A DNA stretch of 64,000 nucleotides from Sinonovacula constricta (Eukaryota > Mollusca > Bivalvia > Cardiida > Solecurtidae), in NCBI GenBank assembly GCA_007844125.1, contig CM017556.1, positions 74,145,635 through 74,209,634 on the forward strand, in the 5' to 3' direction. A program made the position numbers and the translations under genes. Positions 38,833 to 51,290 of the stretch are shown one piece after another. The first letter of the stretch is position 1. The number at the start of each line of letters is the position of its first letter. The notes under the pieces are model-generated. The model was not told the DNA's origin, ran no database searches, and worked only from the letters and a program-made list of their open reading frames with translations.

Positions 38833-39439
38833 ATAGGGGAAGGAGTAACATACAAATAACAGACCTGTCCAATCCAAGATATTTTGCTATTTTAAACTGA
38901 AAGTATACAGACATTTAAGAGAGCAAAAAGTGAACATTAAAATGACTTTAACAAATTTTGGATAAAATTAATTGCATTTGGATGCAAGCATATTCAGCTG
39001 GCACATTTGTATGAAAGGAGAAATGCACTTTGAACTTTGATCATAAACAGTAAGTAAATGAAAATTGTATTAATTAATTAATTTATTTATTTATTATTTG
39101 TGACAAATCACTGTTTCTCTTCTCAGGAAAATCCATTTTCTACGTCTTATTTACTGTTTTGAAGAATCTTTAGGGTGGGGGGCCTTCGGTCTTCTGGACC
39201 CAAAGGGTATCCTAGTAACTCCCAGACTCCCAGCCTAAAAGAGCATGTTTCTGGAAATTTCTTTCACCTATGGAAAGTGACTACTAGTTCTTTAGCCTTG
39301 TATGTACACAATATTGCAGTAAGTTTGCACATAAAAATACAGATGATGAATTACTAACTTGATACAAAATATTAATGTCGGAAATGCAGATATTGTGGAG
39401 AATGGCAATAGCTAATCAGAAGGGACGAAATAAAAACTT

Positions 39440-40250
39440 TTTCATTACTCATGCAGAACTATGACACATGCAAAACTTGTTTGAAATATCTAGGCCATAA
39501 AAGATAAGCGCCATACACAATGTTTGAACATAAACAAAATGGCAAAAGTAAATAGGAGTATGCCACAACATAACGTAATAGTTTGTGTGCACAGGATGGA
39601 CATGATCTCTTTAAACGTTTCAACATTTCATCAGCTTCAACGGTTTCAACGTTTTTTTTTATATATATAATGTTACCAATGGTACATCAGGTATAAATAC
39701 TTTGTATTGTTTATTAATGCCCAGTGTACAGACGTGTTCTAGGAAGAAAACTGAATAACATTGAACTACTAGGATCACGATGTATTGTCTTATGAACTTC
39801 CTATAGAAAAAGAATAAACGTCTTTTTAAGAAACTTATATACAGAAGTGTCTCAAATGCTGAATAAGTTCCAAGGGACAACATATTTTGTAAACATTGTC
39901 TGTCCTTCTCAGAGATTTCTAAATATCAAAACAACTTTAAAATCTGAAAGTTCCGGTACAAAGAAAACAACGATCAAGATTTAACACTATTTATAAAATA
40001 TAAAAGTTCAACAGCGGCACATTATTGTTGTTAGATAGATTGACTACTGGTGCAACTTTTCTCTGTCTTATGGATTTTTATGACACTTGCAAAACTTGTT
40101 TAAAACATCTAGGTCATACAAGATGAGCTGGGTCATACATGATACATTTGTTGCCACCTTGTTCGCTTAACTGGCATTTGTTTATAATCGAAGCTTTAAA
40201 GATTTCCATGTACTATTATATATGTAATGTTACCAATTAGTTACATATTA
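39440..40250. repeat. Direct repeats about 620 bp apart
   Basis: 39455-39500 (ATGACACATGCAAAACTTGT) recurs at 40078-40125. The downstream ATATATATAATGTTACCAAT at about 39660 recurs near 40215. The copies are clearly diverged, suggesting an old tandem duplication. Confidence 0.6.
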
Positions 40251-41433
40251 GGTGGTCTACCGTAGTAAACGTCCACGCGACGATCGCTTTGATTTATTTC
40301 GTCATGTCTTGTATTTCTTTTTAACATTTGCGATATTGTTCATATTTAAAGATGCACCTGCTGTCTTTTGTCTGTGTTTTTACATGAGGATAGCGTCTGT
40401 ATACATGTTCCCAAATTATGCACACTTTTGTAAATTACAAAATTATGTAACACGTGAGGGTTTCTTTCATAAAAATTATTTGAGCACGTAAGTATGTCTA
40501 TGGGATTGCTTTTGGACGGTCTCGCTTGCGACACCGTCAAAAGTTATGAGAAAGCTGAATTTCGGAACCACGGAGGATTGACCCGACACGACCTTGATTA
40601 CCCGCGGTCAGTAAATGCCTGGGAAAATGTAGTGCGTGTTCAGAAACAAATGTGTATTTCGAAGGAGACTAGACGCGTCAGTTGTGTCTAGGCATGCTTC
40701 AAACAGTTAACATTGTAATCTGTCTTAACTCAATGTTCATGTTAATATATTGTGAAAAGCAGACACACAAAATACAGATTTATGAACGAGCAAAATGGCA
40801 CAGGAATCTCACTCAGTGGTTAAAGGGACAAAAGGAGGGAGACCAATGTTATTAGAACGAGTGTTCCACTGACTATGCATTGTATACTAGGCTAGATTTT
40901 CGCAACACTCCGCGCGGGGCCTCTCTGCCTTCTGCAGCTATTAAATTTGTAATTTAGATTTAGATTCAGATCACATGGGTGTAGTGTCGACGAAACAAAT
41001 CAAAGCGATCGTCGCGTAATCGTTTACTACGGTAGACCAACTTATAACCGCAGTTGCTATTGAACTTAATGTATTTTGGTCGCATCCGGTAGTACTTATG
41101 AGCAGTTATTTTGGACCTAATTTTAGTTAAAATACAATCATATGGAAAGTGTTGTATGGTTAATATAATGGTTTCTATAATCGGTTGTTAGTGACTGTGT
41201 TATAGTTTACGTCTCAATGTAAAATCTATATTTAAAAGAGGTGGTTGTTTTGTACCTGAAGACTTTCCTGCTTTCCAGAGCGTTGCACAATCGATTTGCC
41301 ACAGAAAATAAACAATTAAGTGAGCATTATTTGCATACTTTTAATCGCTTAGAAGGTAAAACCTATAATGCAAGCGCCTTTTAACGCTTCGAGTATAAAC
41401 AAATGCCAGTTAAGCAAACAAGGTGGCAACATA
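40151..41433. mobile_element. Outer inverted-repeat element, 1.28 kb
   Basis: 40151-40202 (TTGCCACCTTGTTCGCTTAA, CTGGCATTTGTTTATAATCG) is inversely repeated at 41382-41431 with few changes. A second element with its own termini lies inside. There is no coding capacity. Target duplication is not determined. Confidence 0.65.
40251..41041. mobile_element. Inner TTA-flanked MITE, 791 bp
   Basis: TTA occurs at 40248-40250 and 41042-41044. The left terminus GGTGGTCTACCGTAGTAAAC and the right terminus inward GTTGGTCTACCGTAGTAAAC remain similar for about 53 bp (GCGACGATCGCTTTGATTT). A TTA duplication with long inverted termini fits a Harbinger-like MITE. The frame at 40494-40691 inside it has no known domain. 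Confidence 0.75.
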
Positions 41434-41989
41434 TGCGAATCTATTTACCGATCCCTGTACACATTATCCGACGAGTTTTGATTGATTCGTCGACCTATAT
41501 TAACCAATATCTGTTGCTTTTGCATACATCCGCATTTATCCACAGATCTAACTTCAACATATTGCAAACATTGATGTAATACCAAAATTGTATACTACCA
41601 ATGTTTACTATATTGCTGTACCGTGACGATGTAAGAGATGCAGCCACAAACGTATATAGCCTCTTCTTCTCAGCATCGTAAATCTTCTGAAAATACACCA
41701 CCACCAACCCTGCTTAGCGAGAAATGGTCGTTTTGTTACATAATATAGCAAAATGATCACATTTATTTTAAGTTCTTTTATTTTTAGTGAAAATGACTGA
41801 CAGCAGGTAGACAAATCAGATAATATGTACTATTTATAGTGGAAGGCGTGAAGTTTGTCAGCACAAATTTTGTAACGTAAGCACTTCCCGGAAGCAGTAA
41901 TTGTCGTTGTCAAACCGATCGGTTGGAACATAAAAATAAAAAATAAAAATATTCAAGGCTTTTGCTCTAAATACAAAAAAAAAGGTGTG

Positions 41990-42215
41990 TAACCCCAAAG
42001 TTCGGAGGGGACGGTGCATCTAGGACCCACAGAGAAACGTTTACATTGTCTAATGACTGCAGAGCTGACTAACAACGTCCTCTCCGTTATCTAGTAGTGT
42101 ATCATGTATTGTCACTGTTTTAACTGCTCCGTTGTAACATATTCACTCAATAAATGGACCAGTCTATTCTGATGTCTAGTGAAGCCCTTATTACACAATG
42201 ACGCCTCATGTTTAT
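41990..42215 (-). mobile_element. LINE tail fragment, same family as 7474-8151
   Basis: The minus-strand translation gives LCNKGFTRHQNRLVHLLSEY and later LDNVNVSLWVLDAPSPP. These align with LCEKCLNIQQNWLVHSISEC and LDNVNFSLRVLGAPTRP of the first copy. Several stops and frameshifts separate them, so it is an older insertion. No tail or target duplication is visible. Confidence 0.65.
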
Positions 42216-43214
42216 GTTTTATTTCACCACATATCAACAGTCATGGTAAAATTTTGCACGAATGAAAACCATTGCATGAGTCATATAAACATTTACCGCA
42301 CTTTCTTTGGTTTTCCTTATGAGGCGACATTAAATTTGCAACATATTTTGTTCAAACTGTAAACTGTAAACTTGCTCGACCACAATGGACAGTGGAATAA
42401 AATATTACCTTCAATCGCTCAATTTTATGTAAACATGATGTTTAAAGGTTGGGAACATTAAAGGCGTTACGACGCTTTTCCGAACATTGTTATCCGTTTT
42501 TAACAACCTAGTAAATCTCAGGACTGCATACAGTGTTACATGTCATATATGTCGGTATAACATAGATGCATATCAAGGATATGGACAAAATCGTGTTTAT
42601 AAGTGTTATGGGACTCCGCAAATTGTTTACAAAGTTGATTCAGTCTACTGTTTATATTATGTGGTCTTTATTTTATGAATTGCGAGTTTATTTTTGAAAC
42701 CGGCGTTATTGTGTAGTTGCTCTTTTTTTACAAAAGTATTTCACAACGTTTTACCATTAAATCTAAAATATGGTCTCTAGAATGTCTTCTATTCAACGAA
42801 GTTTATCACATTCCTCCAATCTTCCTTCTGTAGCACATTACTTTAAAATGTACATATGAAATTGTCACGGAAAAGATGTAAATTGCGTCTATGTCTTCAC
42901 GGACATAACAACAATATCAGTGTGATAAATGCATCAAATGCACAAATCTACTTACCCTTTATATAATACATGTATTCCCAAATTAGTTCACTTTTATTTA
43001 AATATCGGTGATAAAAGTGTTAATTTGTGTGACGGGTCGTGGTGGGAGTCAAATTTAATTGGAAAACCCGTCCGTGCAAGGTTAAGAGACTTTTATTTGT
43101 TTATGCTCTACGAAGAAAACCCTGCAAATAATAAATAACATAATAAATAAATATTGCCACATTATCAACTGGCGGAGCTATAACAAATTAGACTCTAGCA
43201 ATACAAATATTTGC
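42216..43214. other. Gene-free DNA
   Basis: No supported exon or repeat; small frames at 42487-42678 and 42929-43138 lack support. Confidence 0.45.
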
Positions 43215-43735
43215 TGTTACAAAACAGACATGAACCAATTCAAACAATACAAGTAAAATACAGAAATACACCCCTTGCAATATCAGTACTACAATCACTT
43301 ACCAAACAGAACTGGTCATATACCAATAATGTAAATACAGCTATAGTTAAAACTAAAGTTTTACTGTAATGCAAGTTCTACATTATTTTACTACATTCTC
43401 TTTCGAGAATTATCTAAGCGTTAAAGTGAACGTAAGAGTAAATGAGCTGTTGTCGGTAGGTGAGTGGCGGGTGCAATGTTTGATGGTAAGGATTGTGGTA
43501 AAAAAGAAAACTTTCAACTCTCGTACAAAATCTATCTCTCACGAGAACATATATCTAGACAGACAAGACAAAACAGGTTTGACAAGTCCCGTGCATCACA
43601 GAGACAAGACGCAAACAACCACGCCCACATGCACGGACCTTACAGAAAGACACACAGACTATAAGTCACAAGCTGCCCGACAATAACAAAACTGACTATA
43701 GCACAATTTAAACAAAACATGAAGCACTGGTGACA
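43215..43735 (-). repeat. Probable 3' LTR
   Basis: The polypurine tract AAGTGGGGGAATG (minus strand, near 43736-43750) is followed by sequence starting TGTCACCAG. The other end is proposed at TGTTACA on the plus strand (43215), giving TG...CA termini and about 521 bp. The partner 5' LTR is absent, so the far boundary is a guess. Confidence 0.4.
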
Positions 43736-44143
43736 CATTCCCCCACTTAGAGGAAATGTCTCCTGACATTAGATAAACACATTCCTGTTAAATGAAAAAA
43801 TGAAAAACAATGATATTAAAAATGACAAATATCCTATATTGATAATATTTATCACAACTATGTGATAAAACTAGACAACAGAGCCACGTGTTTTTCGACA
43901 CAACAAAACTGGTTCTACTCCAGAATAATATAACCAATACCGAATGTAATGGATGCTGGAACCAAAACATTACTTATATAGTTCTCACTCTAGCTGGAAA
44001 TTTAAAACTTGTGAAACAAATTCTGAAAATATGTAAAAAGAAACAATTAGAAATGTCACAACAACTGCAACTAAATGAAAATAAGCTGCAAAATAATGCA
44101 ATATGTTAATTTAACCTGAAATTTCAAAAATAATTTGGCATGA

Positions 44144-44338
44144 TTATACAAAGTATTCAACACTTTGAGAATGCATCCACTGTCCATATCTATCAGGTGG
44201 CTTCCTTATCCTGGTAGACTGTCTAACAACAGGACTTTGTAGTGACCCTGGGGGCAGATAAGTGTAAGTGGACACAGTAGAAGGGTCGGGTTGAGAAGAA
44301 GCAACAGAAAGAATTTCAGTCTGAGAAATACTAGGCAT
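44144..44338 (-). pseudogene. Integrase C-terminal tail or post-integrase frame
   Basis: A 64-codon serine/proline-rich frame ends the coding part of the retroelement. It contains RQSTRIRKPPDRYG, a basic motif common at the ends of Ty3/gypsy polyproteins. It follows the broken integrase region without an independent gene signal. Confidence 0.55.
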
Positions 44339-44619
44339 GAGCCTACCTGTTGAACTACTAGTGTTCTGTATTAAGTCAGTATTTCAGATATTTCTATGCA
44401 GGGTTCGAATCCCTGACTTGCCATCTTCTCTTTTCACATCATAAACTGGCATATCTTGGTCGTAGACAGACACTACCAAGTATGGAGTACTACTCCATCT
44501 GTCAGCCAACTTTGCCTTGCCCTTAATGCCAACATTTAGAGTAAGAACCCTGCCTCCAACCTTCAGCTTAGCCTCTCTAACTTTTCTGTCGTATAGGGAC
44601 TTGCTCTTTGCAGAACTTT

Positions 44620-45563
44620 TCTGAGCTTAAGAAGAAGCCTGCTTATAAGCAAAGGATAGATTTTCTCTTAGCTTGTTGACATAAGAATGAGGCTCTGCAG
44701 ATGCCTCATAGTCAGGGGATGTCCCTAGATACGCATCAACAGGAAGACAAGGATGCCACCCAAACATCAGAAAATGGGGTGAATAACCTGTTGATTCAGA
44801 CTAAGTACAGTTGTAGGCCTGCACAAGAGTTGCAATGTATGTCTTCCAGTCTGATTTCTGATTTTCTTCAAGAGTACCGAGCATCATCAACACCGTCCCA
44901 TTGAAGCGCTCATATGACCCATTGCCCTGGAGATGATAAGGGGTCGTCCTCGACTTCTTAATCCCTGCTATTTTGCATAGCTCCTTGATGTTTTTTGACT
45001 CAAAGTTTCATCCTTGGTCGCTATGTAGCCTTTCAGGAAAAGAGTAGTAGTGGAAGAAGTTGTCATATAGGACTTTTGCAGTAGTGAAAACTGTTTGATT
45101 TTTGCACGGAACTGCTTGGGCGTATCTGGTGAAATGATCAGTTATCACCAGGATATTCTCAATATAACCTTTGCAGGGTTCCAATGACAAAAAGTCAATA
45201 CAAACCAGTCCATTGGTCAGTCTGGATGGGTTTGAGTTCTGCTGTTGCCTTTAAAGGTGTTTTCCTACAGACACATCTAGGACAGTTGGCAAGTTTGGAT
45301 CTAATATCCTGCTCTAAACATGGCCAATAAAACAGTTGCCTAGCCAACCACAGAGTTTTATCTACAACTTGATGTCCCATATTGTCATGGATCCCTTGTA
45401 AGGCAAGATTTCCGTACGACTCTGGGATAACCAGCTGCTTGACCAAATAACCATCGAGAATGGAGTGTCTGTAAAGAATACCATCCTCTACTTTGAGATG
45501 TTTCCACTCCCGGAGATATCTCTGGACCTGCTTTGGTTCTCTCTGGAGTTTATGGCTTCTCAC
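44620..45563 (-). pseudogene. Integrase remnant of the retroelement
   Basis: 45195-45563 has the zinc-binding H-x3-4-H...C-x2-C module (HDNMGH, FYWP, CPRC). 45008-45190 starts the catalytic core (VITDHFTRYAQAVP...LHSDQG, the first two acidic residues). Lower coordinates in another frame hold YERFNGT with the third acidic residue, plus a region resembling the integrase C-terminal domain. The family inserts retrotransposon cDNA. The core is split over frames with at least two stops, so it is inactive. Confidence 0.85.
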
Positions 45564-45678
45564 TTACTCACCCATCAGACTTGAGGTGTACTATCCTAGC
45601 GATAGCACTGTCTGTCAGCTGTTCTGCACTCAAGTTTATCTTGAACATCTCAGGAGGTGGACTGCACTCAGTGGCCAG

Positions 45679-46131
45679 TTAAGGTGCTACTTCCTCTGAG
45701 ATACAAGAAACAAGTTGGACTGAAGCTAAAGCTGAACTGCATATAGTATGCACAGAGTTAGGCTGCATCTCATTTAACCGAGATAGGCTGTCAGCATCAG
45801 CATTGTTATTGCCTGCTCTGTATCTAATAGAAAAGTTGTAACTTGCTAACGCAGCTACCCAGCTGTGCCCTGCAGCATCTAGCTTTGCTGAGGTCAGCAC
45901 ATATGTGAGTGGGTTGTTATCGGTTACCACTTCGAAGGTAGAACCAAACAGGTAATCGTGGAACTTATCCGTAACAGACCACTTGAGAGCCCAAAACTCT
46001 AGCTTATGAGCGGGATACCGGCGTTCGGCTGGTCTCAGACCGCGACTAGCGTAAGCTATTACTCTCAATAAATTGTCTTGCTCTTGATAAAGTACAGCTC
46101 CAAGACCTGAAAAACTGGTATCAATTTGCAA
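45679..46131 (-). pseudogene. RNase H domain remnant
   Basis: A 150-codon open frame has QIDTSFSGLGAVLYQ, ERRYPAHKLEFWALKW, VVTDNNPLTYVL and ends near DADSLSRL. These are the landmarks of the RNase H domain following RT in Ty3/gypsy elements, which degrades the RNA strand of the hybrid. This is the longest intact stretch of the element. Confidence 0.9.
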
Positions 46132-46361
46132 CTCAAAACATTTGCTATAGTCAGCTTAAGCCAAGATTGGGGCAGTAGTGAGCTGTTCCTTGAGAGAGTT
46201 AAAAGCTTCTACTTGAGAAGGACCCCATAACCAAGGTGACTGCTTTAAGTTTTTGCCCTTCTTTTAGTTTTTTGCGCTTGGCTTTTGCATTTGCGTCGTA
46301 CCCCTCCTGTAACAGAGAGTACAATGGACTTGCTATCTGAGAAAAGTTTTTGACGAAACGT

Positions 46362-47366
<1,005 letters not shown>

Positions 47367-47843
47367 AACTTGTTTAAATCTGTATCAGGTACAACAAGTA
47401 AGGGTACATAACATGTGAATTGACCAAGATAAGGGATCCCTATGTCACATTCCACTACACCTTCATATTGTAATGTAGACCCATTCGCAATATTAACTTG
47501 CAAACCAAGGGAGAGAGAAGGCTGATATCTGAAAGACAGATAACAGAAGTGAGAAATAATTGGGATCATTGAGCCACTGTCAATAAGAGCAGGTACTGTG
47601 TTTTGTTGACAAACACTGTTGTTTCATTTGATGGTCCAATCAAGTTGGCTGGTATAGAGGGGTGGTCTTTGGAGAGAGGAGGCACCTCTGGGCGACCTGT
47701 GTCAGAGTTTGTTTAAGGGACCACCTCTACATCGTCCTCGAAAATTCTGACCTGAAGACATATTTGGGAGTCTAAAGTTGTTGTTGCAATTGTTGTTGAT
47801 GTTATTGTAGGGTTGATTCGTCTATTCCCTACTTCCAGACGTC

Positions 47844-48788
47844 CTAATTGCTGACAATTGTAGCTAGTTGCTCCCCTAGTCTCGACTCAAGAGCAGCAAT
47901 CTTAGCATCACAGATCCTTTCTACCTGGTTTAGAGTGACAGAACCTCTGGAATCAACCTGGGAAGGGTTGTGAGTGACCTTTCTACCATAATAAGTATAG
48001 GAAGTAACTGGTTTGACTTGGACTGATGCTGATCTCTGTATATCTAGCTGCTTTTCAACATGCCTCATTTCGAGAAGGAGTCTTTCAATGTCTGAAATAC
48101 TGGCATACAGATGTCTGGTTTGACTTTGAAGTGTTTCGCTCCGCATTGATGTCCAGAATTTCTCAGGAAGGTGATCATTCCTCTGTGTCTCATCAACGTG
48201 TCCAGCTTCTATGGCTGTCTGAAGCAACGTTTCCAGACAGAAAGCTGTGATGGACTCATTTTCCTTCTGGTACGCATTAAAAAATTGTTGCATCAGTATC
48301 CCTTTTGTACAATCTCCCCATACTTAACATCCGTCTTTCTGAGTATGGAACCGACTTAAGCAGACTTTGCTAAAGCCATGAGAGTTTGCATAGCCTCACC
48401 TCTCAAAGAGCGTCTAATAGCCTGCACCATCAGCCTCAAGGCACTCAAACCGCCATTCATCATAACGGACATCACCCTTATGTGGTGAGTCTCCACCTGA
48501 AAAAGGGGGGATTTTTGGAAGTTGAGTGGACTGTGTTTGGGCGAAGGACATATATTTATCCATTACATGGGCAGGACCTGCAACAAGTTTGTTGAATAGT
48601 GCTGAGGTGGGTGGAGGGGCTATGTGCATACCACGACCTAGACCCAGAGGAACCTTCAATGGTGAACTAATGTTTGTGGGTGTACTACGGTCAACAGGCA
48701 ACTTAACAGGGGTAACTAAATACTTGCCTGTAGAAGCTAATGCCTTTACCATCTCATCCTCTGTCATGGTCACGCCACCAGTTGCCAT
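47844..48788 (-). pseudogene. gag-like capsid region
   Basis: Two frames: 48414-48788, beginning MATGGVTMTEDEMVKALAS and proline-rich after, and 47844-48293, with QQFFNAYQKENESITAFCLE and a coiled-coil-like LEMRHVEKQLDIQ. Position upstream of protease and RT and the QxF...R/KxxESI pattern suit a retrotransposon capsid. No CCHC knuckle was recognised. A frameshift around 48300-48410 separates the halves. Confidence 0.7.
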
Positions 48789-48790
48789 GC

Positions 48791-49980
48791 TGCTGTTGTT
48801 TTAAGCAAACTATCTTAATACCAAAACAGCTGAAAAAATGAACGATGCAAGGCTGTAATCAATATATAGTAAAATTTCAGCTCTACTCCACACTAGGGAT
48901 GATAATCTGGAACTTGCTTTCCTGTAAATATTGAAATTTTACATCTAAGAAAAAATCAATGACAATAATTTAAGTTATTACATAACACATTGAGCAAATA
49001 TGCATACAATGAACAAATATATACATGATAAATATGTAGATATATAGGTAACATAAAACAATGACTTTCATACACCCTTTCACCCAAAATAGAAGAAAAT
49101 CAGGAAAAAAAAAACAAGGTGTGTGTACGTGATGGGTGGTTCAGATTGTAAATCTATTTTAATGTATAAAACACTACATTCTTCAGAATAAGATGACTAC
49201 CTTCTACTACATTATAACTACTAGCTACGCTAATGGAAGTAAATACTGCATAATATACTATCATCCCCATAGTCACCGTCATCCTGATAAATACACACTA
49301 CCTAAAATCTACTGCTCATAGCTTGCAATTCTCAATATGAGTTACACTTTTTCACAGAATATTTGACCAAATGTAATAATGCTCTGTTTGCAAAATGATA
49401 AAAACAACAGAAAAATCAGAACAATTAAGAACCACCAAAATATAAACAGGCTTTAACTGTTAAAATCACAGTAAAATATCAGTATAACAATGCCAAAGTT
49501 ATTTTGACACTTGTTGATAATTAAGCACAAACACAGATATTGGATGCTCTTAACTTATGGAAGTCCTGAATTAACAATATGACTTACAATTATTAACCTT
49601 ACCTTTATTTAAAATAACATTTTGCCATGTGAAACAGGTAATGAATGCAGATACTGTCACTGTTTATATTCTTTCTACACGCCGAACTGAATATGACCTA
49701 GATAGAGTGGGAAACAATTTCTAGAAATAGGATCAAGACATTGGACTGCAGCGTGGATGTAGCTAATTTAAAAGAAGGCTTTTGTTACATATAGAACAAT
49801 ACTGGGAACAAAACGTGTATTACTTGGCAAAATTTGTAATGAAAGGAAGTAGAAACATCAGAAAAAATAGTTGTCGGTACTTACATAGCATTCTATTCTA
49901 TCCCCAATATATATATTAAACACACTTTCATAAACTTAGCACTTCCCTACACAGATTCCTCCGCGGCCAATGTCAAGATT
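48791..49980. other. Gene-free DNA; expected 5' LTR not found
   Basis: AT-rich sequence upstream of gag. I compared it by eye with the proposed 3' LTR and saw no match, so the 5' LTR is deleted, replaced or strongly diverged. Confidence 0.45.
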
Positions 49981-49984
49981 GTTC

Positions 49985-50272
49985 CAGCAACGACTTAGCT
50001 GCACTTTTACTGTTTCCAGTTACCACGTGCGAGATTTTCACTATTCTCGATTTAGAAATTACGAAATCTCGCGCAATCGCGTTCCGCGAGATTTGAGGTC
50101 ATGGGGGTTCTGGTTATGCGCTCGCTTGTGAACATAGAACAGCTGACTGACTTTCGTTTGTTCTTCAAATAAAACAAGGGACAAAGTGAATCAAAATGAT
50201 ACACCAAATCATCAGAACTAATATTTATGTGTTTAAAATGAATTGTACTCGCTTAGATAATTTTATTTTGCA
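49985..50272 (+). promoter_or_regulatory. CpG-rich promoter-like segment with inverted repeat
   Basis: Contains AAATCTCGCG at 50064-50073 and its exact inverse CGCGAGATTT at 50085-50094, plus nearby TGCGAGATTTT and TTCTCGATTT. TCTCGCGAGA-type motifs occur in TATA-less animal promoters. The THAP-like exon starts within 200 bp downstream. Assignment is inferred. Confidence 0.45.
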
Positions 50273-50563
50273 ATGGGTCAGAACGACTTCTACTGTGCTG
50301 AAGGTTGTAACCATGAGAGATCTCGAGGTCCCACATGCAATTTTTACAAGATTTCTGACGAAACGTCGTCATTCAGCCTTTGGTTCCAAGCAAAATTCAA
50401 ATTATCTTCCAAATTATGTCATTTTGAAGACCCGCCACCCCACCGCAAAGTCAAGGAAAAATGGTTTAAAGTGCCAAGTATATTTTCCCAAAGACCAGCA
50501 GTAAGAAAGGTCCCAAGATGAAAATTAAAAGAAAAACAGAAAAAAAAACTATACCTGGTAAGC
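50273..50563 (+). pseudogene. THAP-like zinc-finger first exon, probably broken
   Basis: The frame from ATG at 50273 has YCAEGC (first zinc pair), FYKISDE, a central W, then KLCHFED where C-x2-H-F is expected, and KVPSIF, the usual end of a THAP domain (DNA binding in transposases and transcription factors). It is about 66 residues, shorter than the usual 80-90, with an altered second zinc pair. The frame stops at 50521. A +1-type shift gives SSKKGPKMKIKRKTEKKTIP up to a donor ATACCTG|GTAAGC at about 50563, as if the exon once continued. No second exon was found. Confidence 0.45.
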
Positions 50564-50590
50564 TAATTTCTTTTGATTAGCACACCAACC

Positions 50591-50865
50591 GGCCGCAATA
50601 GCTCAGGTGGTAGAGCGTCGGCTTACGGATCGGGAGGTCGTGGGTTCGAACCCCGGCCGGGTCATACCAAAGACTTTAAAGTTGGTAGTAGTGGCTTCTC
50701 TCCTAACGCCCGGGTCTAAGGGGACAGCATTACGCCTGACTCGTCGGTGTCAGTATAATGGACCGGCCGGGTTCAGTCCCTGGGCACCTCATAAGTGCCC
50801 CTGTGCTATAATGATAGAAATGTCGCTGCGCAGTATCGGCCAAAATGCCGGCTAATCCCAATCCC
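50591..50865 (+). mobile_element. tRNA-derived SINE, family A, copy 2
   Basis: Nearly identical to 6949-7222: the A box TAGCTCAGGTGGTAGAGCG and B box GGGTTCGAACCCC are intact. It ends GGCTAATCCCAATCCC, a short AATCCC-type tail. Target duplication GATTAGCAC occurs at 50575-50583 and 50866-50874; the right copy runs into a poly-C expansion. It lies just downstream of the THAP-like exon donor. Confidence 0.92.
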
Positions 50866-50873
50866 GATTAGCA

Positions 50874-50888
50874 CCCCCCCCCCCCCCC
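50874..50888. repeat. Poly-C tract
   Basis: A run of about 15 C at the right edge of the SINE target duplication, probably expanded from ACC in the original site. Confidence 0.9.
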
Positions 50889-50924
50889 AACCAATAATTT
50901 TGTGAACTGTTTTTATTGAAAAAA

Positions 50925-51290
50925 CACTTCTCTCTCTTCTACATATGATGTGGACCTTTTGATTTACGACATCGTAACTTATCTAAGCAAACGTCAGCGC
51001 ATGGACATTCCTTGCATTTGAGAAACCTATTAGCAAGTGCGATGTTAGAGCTCCGCAAAACCGGTTTCAGCACCCCACTCGGTCCATTTTGCCGACTGTC
51101 TGTTCAAAGGCGGTAACTGTAGGGTTTTCTTTTTTTGTTTAATATCTGATTACAGATTTGTTCTTACTTTTACATTTGGCTTGCATGTGAATACCTTTGC
51201 ACTGTGCCTTTACAAGTTTTGGTACATGTTTTGGTATATGCGCCTAGAACATTGTCATATTTCCTTGTAAAGATGATCTGCTTCATTGAA
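50925..51290 (+). repeat. Repeat R1, copy a (unsplit)
   Basis: Landmarks are AAAACCGGTTTCAGCACCCC, CGGTCCATTTTGCCG, AAGGCGGTAACTGT, then after a short spacer ACAGATTTGTTCTTACTTTT and TGAATACCTTTG. The same order is found in R1b once its insertion is removed, and in R1c on the opposite strand. No coding function is recognised. Confidence 0.75.

Noticed and set aside
43369..43686. 105-residue plus-strand frame
   Set aside because: It lies antisense in the proposed 3' LTR and has no coding support.
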